Notes: a model not told the origin generated them from the letters alone. DNA of 5,854 bases from Bordetella parapertussis (GCA_943328885.2 CALQBT020000196.1:1-5854), one strand, 5' to 3'. Positions 1 to 5,551 are shown, counted from the stretch's first letter. Numbers and translations are program-made.

Positions 1-662
1 CCGTCGGTGGTGAGAAGCTGTGAACCGGTGTCGGTGCGCGACACACCGTTGACCAGACCGCGCGTCAACGAGGTCGCAGCCACCGCGGCGCCAGCGCCAT
101 CGGCGGCGCTGACGACCAGCTTGTAGGCGCCGGCAGGAACGCGCTGGCCGTCGTAGCCCGAGCCGTCCCAGGTGAAGGTGTGCACGCCCTGCTTCAAAGC
201 ACCCAGGCTGAGTTCGTCAACGACCTTGCCGTCGGCTGCGACGACCGTCACGTTGGTCTGGGTGCTGCCAGCGGCCAGCTTGACACCGAAGTCGGCCGCG
301 CCGCTGCCGGCCAGTGCCATGCTGTCGCCGGGTGCGAGCACACTGTTGCCGATCAGTGAAGAGTTGCTCATGAACTGCTGCGAGGCGGCTTGCGCCAACA
401 TCGAGTTGATGCTGGTGTTCAGACGCTCGATGCCGGCAGACGTGTTGAGCTGGGTCAGCTGGCTCGTCATCTGCGACGGATCCTGGACGTTCATCGGATC
501 CTGGTTCTGGATCTGCGCCAGCAGCATCTTCATGAAATAGTCTTGGGTCTCGGCGGCCGAGGTGCCCAACGTGGTCTTTTTGGCTGCGGCAGCGTTGGCC
601 GCAGCGTTCGGGTCGTAAGCCGGGATGCCCGAAGGCAGGCCGGAAGCACTGGGTGTTGTCAT
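1..662 (-). CDS. flgD: Flagellar hook assembly protein FlgD (3' end outside window)
   Basis: FlgD is the hook cap (scaffold) that guides polymerisation of the hook protein FlgE at the tip of the growing hook and is later discarded. 220 residues are visible, nearly the full usual length (about 220-235), so only a short tail is missing beyond position 1. After an Ala-rich start, residues 35-65 carry the conserved FlgD N-terminal motif (ETQDYFMKMLLAQIQNQDP). A Gln/Ser-rich helix with QLTQLN and LIGNSVLAPGD follows. The FlgD Ig-like (FLN) domain begins at about residue 120, with QGVHTFTWDGSGYDG and VPAGAYKLVV at 158-184. The ATG at 662 overlaps the flgC stop and has a strong ribosome-binding site. 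The frame runs open to the left edge with no stop, as expected for a gene cut by the window; flgE would be expected next. Confidence 0.95.
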   Translation of the reverse strand, partial: MTTPSASGLPSGIPAYDPNAAANAAAAKKTTLGTSAAETQDYFMKMLLAQIQNQDPMNVQDPSQMTSQLTQLNTSAGIERLNTSINSMLAQAASQQFMSNSSLIGNSVLAPGDSMALAGSGAADFGVKLAAGSTQTNVTVVAADGKVVDELSLGALKQGVHTFTWDGSGYDGQRVPAGAYKLVVSAADGAGAAVAATSLTRGLVNGVSRTDTGSQLLTTD

Positions 663-1069
663 CAGGTCCTCACCATGTCGATCACGCGCTGCAGCAGTTG
701 GCGTGAGTTGTTCATCAGGTCAACATTCATCTGGTAACTGCGCGAAGCCGCCACCATGTTGACCATCTCCTCCACAGGGTCAACGTTCGACGCCTGCACA
801 TAACCTTTGGCATCGGCGTGCGGATGGCCCGGCCGGTACTGGCTCTTGAGCGCTGCGCTGCTCTCGACCACCGCCGCGACCTCGACCCCTGCGGCCACCG
901 AGCCGAACCCAGGGGTCGGGCGGAAAACCACCTGGCGCGCCCGGTAGGCCTCGCCGGTGGCCGAGGTGGTCGATTCGGCATTGGCGATGTTGGACGCGAT
1001 CGCGTTCAGCCGCTGGCTTTGCGCCACCGTGCCGCTGGCGCCGACCCGAAAAGCGTTGATCAGGCTCAT
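662..1069 (-). CDS. flgC: Flagellar proximal rod protein FlgC
   Basis: FlgC is a proximal rod subunit assembled next to FlgB and FlgF, exported through the type III gate. The product has 135 residues, the typical size. It shows the N-terminal D0 signature QSQRLNAIASNIANAEST (about residues 17-34), a short central part (YRARQVVFRP onward) and the conserved C-terminal helix region NVDPVEEMVNMVAASRSYQMN followed by RQLLQRVIDM. The ATG at 1069 overlaps the flgB stop by 4 bp and has AGG six bases upstream. The TGA overlaps the flgD ATG by one base (TGATG), so flgB, flgC and flgD are probably translated as a coupled unit. Nothing unusual was found. Confidence 0.96.
   Translation of the reverse strand: MSLINAFRVGASGTVAQSQRLNAIASNIANAESTTSATGEAYRARQVVFRPTPGFGSVAAGVEVAAVVESSAALKSQYRPGHPHADAKGYVQASNVDPVEEMVNMVAASRSYQMNVDLMNNSRQLLQRVIDMVRT
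668..674 (-). promoter_or_regulatory. flgD: Ribosome-binding site of flgD
   Basis: On the minus strand GGTGAGG lies five bases before the flgD ATG (662-660), inside the last codons of flgC. It is the strongest such site in the flgBCD block and fixes the flgD start. Confidence 0.6.
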
Positions 1070-1482
1070 GGCTGACCTGTCAGCGCCATCTGGCGCGATC
1101 GCACAGCCTGGCCGAGCAACGCGGTGGCGAACTCGAAGCCTGTCGTGTTCTCGGCGAAATGCGCGCGCTCGACATCCGGGTCGACGGTGTTGCCGTCAAT
1201 GCTGGGCTGCAGCGCCGTGCGGTACAGCAGCGGCGGGCCGTCCAGGCCGCTGTTGACCGTGTTGAGGTGGCGGGCATCGCTGCCGCGCAGCGCCAGCCGG
1301 GGCTGGTACTGCACGCCCTGCATCTGCTCGCGCAGCGAGGTGTCGAAAGCCACGTCCCGCGCCTGGTAGCCGGGCGTGTCGGCGTTGGCCAGGTTGGACG
1401 CCAGGATCTGCTGGCGGTGGCTGCGCAGCTGCAGCGCAGCGGCGTTGAAGCTCATCGGGTCAAATTGGGGAACGATGTTCAC
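1066..1482 (-). CDS. flgB: Flagellar proximal rod protein FlgB
   Basis: FlgB is one of the proximal rod subunits that join the MS ring to the drive shaft in the periplasm; it is exported by the flagellar type III system rather than by a signal peptide. From the GTG at 1482 the product is 138 residues, the same as the usual length. The N-terminal D0 helix carries LRSHRQQILASNLANADTPGYQARDV (the rod/hook signature, about residues 19-45). The C-terminal part has the conserved NTVDPDVERAHFAEN and a final helix (FATALLGQAVRSRQMALTGQP). The GTG is chosen because the position of the signature then matches the family and a GGA lies six bases upstream. The longer open frame to 1575 would begin upstream of the sigma-54 promoter, so it cannot be translated from that transcript. 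An ATG at 1455 would shorten the D0 helix. The stop overlaps the flgC start (ATGA). Confidence 0.94.
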   Translation of the reverse strand: MNIVPQFDPMSFNAAALQLRSHRQQILASNLANADTPGYQARDVAFDTSLREQMQGVQYQPRLALRGSDARHLNTVNSGLDGPPLLYRTALQPSIDGNTVDPDVERAHFAENTTGFEFATALLGQAVRSRQMALTGQP

Positions 1483-1515
1483 AGCGCGTCCATCAAGGGT
1501 TGGTGCTGTAGTACC

Positions 1516-1530
1516 GCAAGTCCCGTGCCA
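1516..1530 (-). promoter_or_regulatory. Sigma-54 (RpoN) promoter of flgBCD
   Basis: The minus strand reads TGGCACGGGACTTGC, matching the RpoN consensus TGGCACG-N4-TTGC at every fixed position. The -24 GG (1529-1528) and -12 GC (1517-1516) are separated by exactly ten bases. Transcription should start near 1504, giving a leader of about 22 bases before the flgB GTG. The site lies in the only real intergenic gap of the window and points into flgB. It implies that the rod/hook operon depends on RpoN and an activator. No sigma-28 type site was seen. Confidence 0.85.
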
Positions 1531-1536
1531 GGCTTT

Positions 1537-1637
1537 TTGCCGGCTTGAACCCTCTTTTTTCGGTCGAGGCGGCAAGATCTGTCAGCCCCCCCGCGACGCT
1601 TGTTGCCGCGGCAAGCGGCAAGCTTTGCCGCTTGCCG
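1537..1637 (-). promoter_or_regulatory. Cluster of CGGCAA/TTGCCG hexamers: candidate enhancer for a sigma-54 flagellar activator
   Basis: Seven copies of CGGCAA or its complement lie in 101 bp: 1537-1542, 1570-1575, 1603-1608, 1609-1614, 1616-1621, 1625-1630 and 1632-1637. The copies at 1603-1614 form the palindrome TTGCCGCGGCAA. About 0.07 would be expected by chance in this length at 65% GC, and elsewhere in the window they are scattered singly in genes. The dense group of five sits about 99-133 bp upstream of the predicted flgB transcript start, the usual place for binding of NtrC-type activators that work with sigma-54. From memory, CGGCA-type half-sites are reported for the flagellar activators FlbD and FlrC/FleR, but I cannot verify the consensus here. 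The actual activator is unknown. Confidence 0.55.
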
Positions 1638-1638
1638 C
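1608..1638. repeat. 14-bp perfect inverted repeat with 3-base loop
   Basis: GCGGCAAGCGGCAA at 1608-1621 is mirrored exactly by TTGCCGCTTGCCGC at 1625-1638, around the loop GCT. It begins 12 bases after the carbonic anhydrase stop codon, so in RNA it could form a very stable hairpin at the end of the fli-lipoprotein-anhydrase transcript. No run of T follows on either strand, so it is not a typical intrinsic terminator. It could slow or protect RNA 3' ends, act with Rho, or serve only as paired protein-binding sites (see the hexamer cluster). Confidence 0.75.
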
Positions 1639-1650
1639 TTCAAGACTCTG

Positions 1651-2787
1651 TCAGTTCGATTCCTTGATCAGGCGCGCGTTCAGCGGCTGGACCGGCCTCG
1701 CGTTCATCGGGTACAGGCGCGAGAAGATCGCGATCTGCTCGGGCGATATCTGCACCGGCGTCTTCATCACCATCCACAGCACGCCTTCGCTGCAAGGCGG
1801 TGTGGTCAGCGAGCCCATGTAGGTGTAGTAGCGGCGGTCCTCGGGCAACAGCTTGCTGAGGTCGATCGTCACCGATGCGGCCAGTTCCTCGCCGCGCTCG
1901 AGCGGCAGGTTGTTCCACACCGCTTGCACCACCGGCTGCGGCGTGCCACGACTCAGCAAGACCGCGACCACCGCCAGCCGACCTTCCAGGTCCTTGTGCA
2001 CCAGGTGCGCAACCATGTCGGTCTGACGACCGTTGACGCGCTCCTCCGAAGGCCGGTGAAAGTGGAACTGCGCCAGGTCGTAGCGACGACCCAGCACTTC
2101 GATCGCATTGCCCAGGCCCATGTTGACCTGGATGGTGTGGCCGTTGTCGAGCACCCGGAAGCCCGAGGGCTGATAGTCGAACGTCACCGGGTCGAGACCG
2201 ACCTTGATGCCTTCACGGATGTCGATCGGGCTCTGGCGCTTGCCGCTGGCGCAGGTCGAGAACGCCGGGTCTAGCGTGCTCCATTTATCAGGTGCGCCGG
2301 CACCGCTGTAATCCCAGTGCGGCGGGTGCTCGGTCGCGTGCGCTGCCCGGTGTGCAGCGGCCAGATCGGCGGCATCGGCGCGCGAGGCGCGCTTGGGTGC
2401 GGCGCGCGGTGCACCCTCGGTGTGCTTGGGTGTCACGTCGCTGGTCTTGAGCACCAGATCGCCCGACCCTGCCAAGCGTTCGGTGAGCATCTTCTTCAGC
2501 GCCTCATCGCCCTTGGGCGCGGCCTTGGCCTCGCCGTGGCCTGCCGGCTCGGTCTTGCCTGGCTTGCCAGGGGCGGCCTCGGCCGCACCATGGGCGGCCG
2601 CGCCGGCTGGCTTGGGCTTGGCCGGCACGCGCGACCCCGACGCCGGCGCCACGGCGGGCTTGGCGACCAGCGGTTTGGCCGCCTCGGCCGGTGGGTCGCT
2701 GGCAAGAGCGCCCGGGCTCAGGGTCATGGCGCAGGCCAGGGCGGCAGCGCAGGCCAGCAGGTGGGGTCGGCGAAATTCAGATGTCAT
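1651..2787 (-). CDS. Periplasmic alpha-class carbonic anhydrase with long Ala/Pro/Lys-rich linker
   Basis: Alpha carbonic anhydrases are zinc enzymes that interconvert CO2 and bicarbonate; in Gram-negative bacteria they work in the periplasm. From the ATG at 2787 the product has 378 residues. A signal peptide (MTSEFRRPHLL, a hydrophobic core, ALA before SDPP at about 29/30) is followed by about 120 residues rich in Ala, Pro, Lys and His. The catalytic domain runs from about 156 (HWDYSG) to the end. It has QSPIDI (185-190), a possible proton-shuttle His217 (NGHTIQV), zinc ligands His242 and His244 (QFHFH) and His261 (AHLVH), and the SLTTPPCSEGVLW motif with the catalytic-type Thr328. Cys179 and Cys332 sit where the bacterial enzymes have their disulfide. 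Odd points are PSEE in place of the usual PSEH, and Val259 where most members have Glu two residues before the third zinc His. The domain itself (~220 aa) is of normal size; the linker is the unusual part. An in-frame ATG at 2841 would bury the signal peptide and is rejected. A GAGAGA site precedes the chosen start, which lies within the lipoprotein gene. Confidence 0.93.
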   Translation of the reverse strand: MTSEFRRPHLLACAAALACAMTLSPGALASDPPAEAAKPLVAKPAVAPASGSRVPAKPKPAGAAAHGAAEAAPGKPGKTEPAGHGEAKAAPKGDEALKKMLTERLAGSGDLVLKTSDVTPKHTEGAPRAAPKRASRADAADLAAAHRAAHATEHPPHWDYSGAGAPDKWSTLDPAFSTCASGKRQSPIDIREGIKVGLDPVTFDYQPSGFRVLDNGHTIQVNMGLGNAIEVLGRRYDLAQFHFHRPSEERVNGRQTDMVAHLVHKDLEGRLAVVAVLLSRGTPQPVVQAVWNNLPLERGEELAASVTIDLSKLLPEDRRYYTYMGSLTTPPCSEGVLWMVMKTPVQISPEQIAIFSRLYPMNARPVQPLNARLIKESN

Positions 2788-3445
2788 GTCTCTCTCGGGT
2801 GGTTTTGGGGTTGTCAACGGCTCGGGCACTGGGTGGCCCATGGGCCGGGCTGGGGGTCACGGTCACGGCAGCGGGCTTTGGCTTGGCAGCAGGCGCCGGA
2901 GTTGGCGCTGTGGCGGGCTTGAGCGCCGCGCTGGCCACGCAAGCAGGCCAGGACAGCGCCGCGGCCGGCGGCAGGCCGGTCGCGACCAAAGTGCTGGGCA
3001 CTGGCGGCACCGGCAGTGTCGCCGCGTAGCGGGCGTACCACCAAGCCGGCTTGCTGCGCGGCAGCGCAGGTGACAGGTCGAGCTGCAGCACGCAGGCGCG
3101 AAGCGCGAGATCGATGTCTCGCGGCCGGCCGAGGTAGCCGGCCCTCAGTCCCGCCGCCAGCGGCTCCAGACAAGCCTGGAATTCTTGCAGCCCGGCCGCA
3201 GTGAATCGACTGTGCGCCGCATGCAGCCCCGTCAGCTTGTGGCCGAAGCAATCGAGTTGTTGCCCGAATTCAGCAGCGCGCTGGCACAGCCCGGCGTCTC
3301 GGGTCTGAAGCAGGGCCGCAGCACCGGCCAGCCCTTGCTCCGGCAACTGGCAGGCCTGCAAGGCCTGGCGCCAGGGGTCAGGCGGGTCGGCAACCGGCGA
3401 GGCACAGCCAGCCAACGCCAGCAGCAAGACAGCTTCAACGCGCAT
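2777..3445 (-). CDS. Predicted outer-membrane lipoprotein, unknown function
   Basis: I do not recognise the family. The 222-residue product starts with a textbook lipoprotein signal (MRVEAVLLLALAGC): a lipobox LAGC puts the modified cysteine at residue 14. Alanine follows it, so there is no Asp retention signal and outer-membrane sorting is expected. Residues 20-130 look mainly helical and polar, with cysteines at about 32, 54, 66, 92 and 118 plus one at 169. Six cysteines besides the lipidated one could form three disulfides in the periplasm. From about 175 to 205 the chain is Ala/Pro/Lys-rich (PTPAPAAKPKPA), a likely disordered tail or wall-spanning linker, and it ends in charged residues (KTTRERHDI). 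The ATG at 3445 has a GGGGG ribosome-binding site seven bases upstream and lies inside the end of fliR (11-bp overlap). It also overlaps the carbonic anhydrase gene downstream by 11 bp. The frame is well supported as coding; a role near the flagellum or with the carbonic anhydrase is inference only. Confidence 0.8.
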   Translation of the reverse strand: MRVEAVLLLALAGCASPVADPPDPWRQALQACQLPEQGLAGAAALLQTRDAGLCQRAAEFGQQLDCFGHKLTGLHAAHSRFTAAGLQEFQACLEPLAAGLRAGYLGRPRDIDLALRACVLQLDLSPALPRSKPAWWYARYAATLPVPPVPSTLVATGLPPAAALSWPACVASAALKPATAPTPAPAAKPKPAAVTVTPSPAHGPPSARAVDNPKTTRERHDI

Positions 3446-4223
3446 GTTGCAGCCCCCGATCGACAAACCCCAGCGCTGCCGAGCTGATCAACTCCGTGAG
3501 CACCGGCAGTTGCAAGGCCACCAGCGCCACCACCACCAAGGCCAGCGGCGCGCTGATCGAAAAGCCCACCGACATCAGGTTGAGCTGGGGCGAGATGCGG
3601 TTGATCAGCCCGAGCATGAAATTGGTAAACAGGTAGAGCGCAAAGCTGCCGCAAGACATCACCAAGCCGATCGAGAAAGCGTTGGCCATCAAGGCCAGCA
3701 GCGCCGGCAAGTTCCAGCCTGCAGGCCAGGCACCAAACGGCACCGCCGCAAAACTCGAAGCGATGCGGTCGATGAACAACAGATGCACATCGCCGATGAA
3801 CAGCACCGCCATCACCCCCATGCCCAGCAGCTCACCCAGCACGGTGGACGGCAGGGCGCTCTCGGGCGCGATGGTCTGGGCGAAACTGAAGCCCGCGTGC
3901 ATGGACAGCGATTCGGCCAGGAAGTCCACCGCCAACATGGCCAATCGCAGCGACAGGCCGCAGATCAGACCGATCGCCAGCTCGCTGCCAACAGTGAGCA
4001 TGCCGATCTCGGTCATCGATGGCAATTCGACCAGCGGCGCGACCCCCACCGACAACAGCAGCACCGGCGCGATGCGCAGCGACAGCGGGTAGGCCCGAAA
4101 CGACAGCAGCGGCAAGGCCAGAAACAGGCCCAGGAACCGCACCGACACCAGCGCCAGCGTGGACGCCATGGCCAGCAAGCGCAGGTCGAATCCGGCTGCG
4201 CTCAGCCCATTCACCGCGTTCAC
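3435..4223 (-). CDS. fliR: Flagellar type III export gate protein FliR
   Basis: FliR is the single-copy polytopic subunit that completes the FliP5FliR1 core of the flagellar export gate. From the GTG at 4223 the product has 262 residues, close to the usual ~260. Several hydrophobic segments (about six) run through it. Family landmarks include LPLLSFRAYPLSLRI after the first helix and GSELAIGLICGLSLRLAMLAVDFLAE in the middle. The AGFSFAQTIAPES loop and the late FNFMLGLINRISPQLN-like stretch (here LFTNFMLGLINRISPQLN) follow, then FSISAPLALVVVALVAL. A GTG start is favoured by a GGAG ribosome-binding site and by comparison with the length before the PLLS motif in other FliR proteins. The last 11 bp overlap the start of the downstream lipoprotein gene. 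In many genomes flhB follows fliR; here it does not. Confidence 0.95.
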   Translation of the reverse strand: MNAVNGLSAAGFDLRLLAMASTLALVSVRFLGLFLALPLLSFRAYPLSLRIAPVLLLSVGVAPLVELPSMTEIGMLTVGSELAIGLICGLSLRLAMLAVDFLAESLSMHAGFSFAQTIAPESALPSTVLGELLGMGVMAVLFIGDVHLLFIDRIASSFAAVPFGAWPAGWNLPALLALMANAFSIGLVMSCGSFALYLFTNFMLGLINRISPQLNLMSVGFSISAPLALVVVALVALQLPVLTELISSAALGFVDRGLQHAR

Positions 4224-4230
4224 GCCTGCG

Positions 4231-4234
4231 CTCC
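4231..4234 (-). promoter_or_regulatory. fliR: Ribosome-binding site deciding the fliR start
   Basis: On the minus strand GGAG lies seven bases before the GTG at 4223, in the 22-bp gap after fliQ. The other candidates are a TTG at 4256 inside fliQ, a GTG at 4214 and an ATG at 4169. They have poorer sites or give proteins of unusual length, so this site supports the GTG at 4223. Confidence 0.6.
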
Positions 4235-4245
4235 GGTCACGGCGG

Positions 4246-4515
4246 TCAACCGGCAATGGCCGGAATGCGCAGGATCAGCTCGCGCACATAGTCGACGAAA
4301 AGACCTAGCGTGGTCGCGCCGGTCAGCGCTAGCACCAGCATCACCGCCAGCATCTTGGGTACGAACACCACCGAAGGCTCGTTGATCTGGGTGGCTGACT
4401 GCAGCGCGCCGATCACGATGCCCACGACCAGCACGGTCAGCAGGATCGGGCCGGCCAAGATCACCGCCATGCGCAGCGCCATCAACATCAGTTCGATGAC
4501 CAGACTCGATTCCAT
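4246..4515 (-). CDS. fliQ: Flagellar type III export gate protein FliQ
   Basis: FliQ is a small inner-membrane protein that wraps around FliP/FliR as a helical hairpin in the export gate. The product is 89 residues, exactly the common family length. It has two long hydrophobic helices (about residues 10-37 and 50-74) separated by the conserved polar turn QSATQINEPSVVFVPK, the best family signature here. The ATG at 4515 lies 4 bp after the fliP stop; only a weak GAG precedes it, so translation is probably coupled to fliP. The C-terminus (YVRELILRIPAIAG) is of usual form. fliR follows after 22 bp. Confidence 0.96.
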   Translation of the reverse strand: MESSLVIELMLMALRMAVILAGPILLTVLVVGIVIGALQSATQINEPSVVFVPKMLAVMLVLALTGATTLGLFVDYVRELILRIPAIAG

Positions 4516-4519
4516 AGTC

Positions 4520-5260
4520 TCAGCGCGGCAGGAAGCTCTCGACCAGCGAACCCGCGAGCAGGCTCCAGCCGTCGGCCAGGGTGAAGATGATCAGCTTGAG
4601 CGGCAGCGAGAACATCACCGGTGAAACCATCACCATGCCGACCGAGGTCAGGATGCTCGCCACCGCGAGGTCGATCACGACGAAGGGCAGGAAAATCACG
4701 AAACCGATCAGAAAGCCGGTGCGTATCTCGGAGATCGCGAATGCCGGCACCACCACGCGAAGCGGCACCGCTTCGCGGTCGGTCAGTGGGGTGCGCGACA
4801 ACCTTGAGAACAGCTGCAAGTCGGTGTCACGGGTGTGCGCCAGCATGAATTGCTTGAGCGGCCGGCTGCCCTTGTCGAGCGCGACCTCCAGGTTGATCTG
4901 CTTGCTGGCGTAGGGCTGCCAGGCCTGGGTGTAGATGGCCTCGAAGACAGGGTTCATCACGAACATCGTCAGGAACAGAGACAAGGCCACCAGCACCGCA
5001 TTCGGCGGCATCGATTGCAGACCCAGCGCCTGACGCAGCAGCGAGAAAACGATCAGGATCCGGGTGAAGCTGGTCATCAGCATCAGCGCCGACGGCAGGA
5101 AGCTCATCGCCGTCAACAGCAGCACCGTCTGCACCGGCACGCTGTAGCTCGTGCTGCCGCCACCTGCAGGCGCGGCATTGACGAGCGGGATCTCCTGCGC
5201 GCTGGCCAGGCCGGCCATCAGCAGCAAGCCCATCCAGACCCACCAGCGGCGCAAGCTCAT
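4520..5260 (-). CDS. fliP: Flagellar type III export gate protein FliP
   Basis: FliP forms the pentameric core of the FliPQR export gate in the flagellar basal body and passes rod, hook and filament subunits across the inner membrane. The 246-residue product matches the usual length (about 245). It begins with a cleavable signal peptide (MSLRRWW, a hydrophobic stretch, then ASA before QEIP at about residue 21/22), a known feature of flagellar FliP. Next come a first membrane hairpin with the conserved MTSFTRILIVFSLLRQALG stretch and PPNAVLVALSLFLTMFVM. A periplasmic loop follows (FMLAHTRDTDLQLF), then FAISEIRTGFLIGF, and the signature end with VSP, SLPLKLIIF and DGWSLLAGSLVESF. The ATG at 5260 is chosen because the open frame continues upstream only into fliO antisense-quality sequence, and because ATGA couples it to the fliO stop. 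fliQ starts 4 bp downstream. Nothing looks truncated or altered. Confidence 0.97.
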   Translation of the reverse strand: MSLRRWWVWMGLLLMAGLASAQEIPLVNAAPAGGGSTSYSVPVQTVLLLTAMSFLPSALMLMTSFTRILIVFSLLRQALGLQSMPPNAVLVALSLFLTMFVMNPVFEAIYTQAWQPYASKQINLEVALDKGSRPLKQFMLAHTRDTDLQLFSRLSRTPLTDREAVPLRVVVPAFAISEIRTGFLIGFVIFLPFVVIDLAVASILTSVGMVMVSPVMFSLPLKLIIFTLADGWSLLAGSLVESFLPR

Positions 5261-5541
5261 CGCGCCACCGCGCCCTCGACGTCCGCCACCGACGACGCGC
5301 CGGTCTCGAACAGACGGTCCAGCAAGGTCACGCCTTGCGGGCCCTGTGCCAGCAGGTAACGACGGCCTTCGCACTCGGCCAACACCAGACGGTCGCGCGG
5401 GCCCAGCGGTACGAACTCGATCGCACGCAGCCCGCCACCAGAGCGCCCGGCGACCACGGACGTGCGGCGGCGCCAAGCCAGCAGCAAGGCACCCGCGACC
5501 ACCGCTGCGAGCAGCAGCAGCGAGGTGATGTAGCCCACCAT
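5257..5541 (-). CDS. fliO: Flagellar biosynthesis protein FliO
   Basis: FliO is a small bitopic inner-membrane protein that helps the FliP ring of the export gate assemble. The product has one strong membrane segment near the N-terminus (about residues 5-23, Leu/Ala/Val-rich, ending in WRRR as a positive-inside anchor). A short cytoplasmic domain follows with the FliO pattern IEFVPLGPRDRLVLAECEGRRYLL, then GVTLLDRL. Length is about 94 residues from the ATG at 5541, which has a GGTGA ribosome-binding site five bases upstream. An in-frame GTG at 5550 would add three residues (97 aa) and overlap the fliN stop, but lacks a visible ribosome-binding site. The ATG is therefore preferred, though the choice is not certain. 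The gene sits between fliN and fliP, as in the classical fliNOPQR order, and its TGA overlaps the fliP ATG by 4 bp. The protein is poorly conserved in general, so position supports the call as much as sequence. Confidence 0.88.
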   Translation of the reverse strand: MVGYITSLLLLAAVVAGALLLAWRRRTSVVAGRSGGGLRAIEFVPLGPRDRLVLAECEGRRYLLAQGPQGVTLLDRLFETGASSVADVEGAVAR

Positions 5542-5546
5542 GTCGC

Positions 5547-5551
5547 TCACC
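5547..5551 (-). promoter_or_regulatory. Ribosome-binding site deciding the fliO start
   Basis: Read on the minus strand, GGTGA lies five bases before the ATG at 5541. The alternative GTG at 5550 has only a CAAGCTCAACCG context upstream with no purine-rich site. The GGTGA includes the GTGA where the fliN stop and the alternative fliO start overlap. This favours the ATG start. Confidence 0.5.

Noticed and set aside
480..506. Direct repeat GGATCCTGG in flgD
   Set aside because: It encodes the two QDP stretches of the conserved FlgD N-terminal motif (NQDP and VQDP); it is explained by coding sequence rather than a mobile or regulatory repeat.
1483..1575. N-terminal extension of flgB to a TTG at 1575
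   Set aside because: It would start upstream of the sigma-54 promoter, adds 31 residues absent from FlgB proteins, and has no family resemblance.
1608..1638. Classical intrinsic terminator
   Set aside because: The stem is strong, but no T run follows on either strand, so it is annotated as an inverted repeat with possible other roles.
1600..2274. Plus-strand open frame of 224 codons
   Set aside because: It is antisense to the carbonic anhydrase gene, starts in the intergenic inverted repeat, and has His/Arg-rich composition with no recognisable domain.
2788..2841. Upstream ATG for the carbonic anhydrase (18 extra residues)
   Set aside because: It would place a Pro-rich charged stretch before the signal peptide; the ATG at 2787 gives a normal signal peptide.
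2317..3073. Overlapping plus-strand open frames rich in Gly/Ala/Arg
   Set aside because: They mirror the low-complexity linker and lipoprotein gene on the other strand; long open frames arise there from composition alone.
3444..4385. Long open frame on the plus strand (313 codons)
   Set aside because: It lies opposite fliR and fliQ, and its product is Gln/Arg/His-rich low-complexity sequence typical of the antisense of membrane-protein genes in GC-rich DNA.
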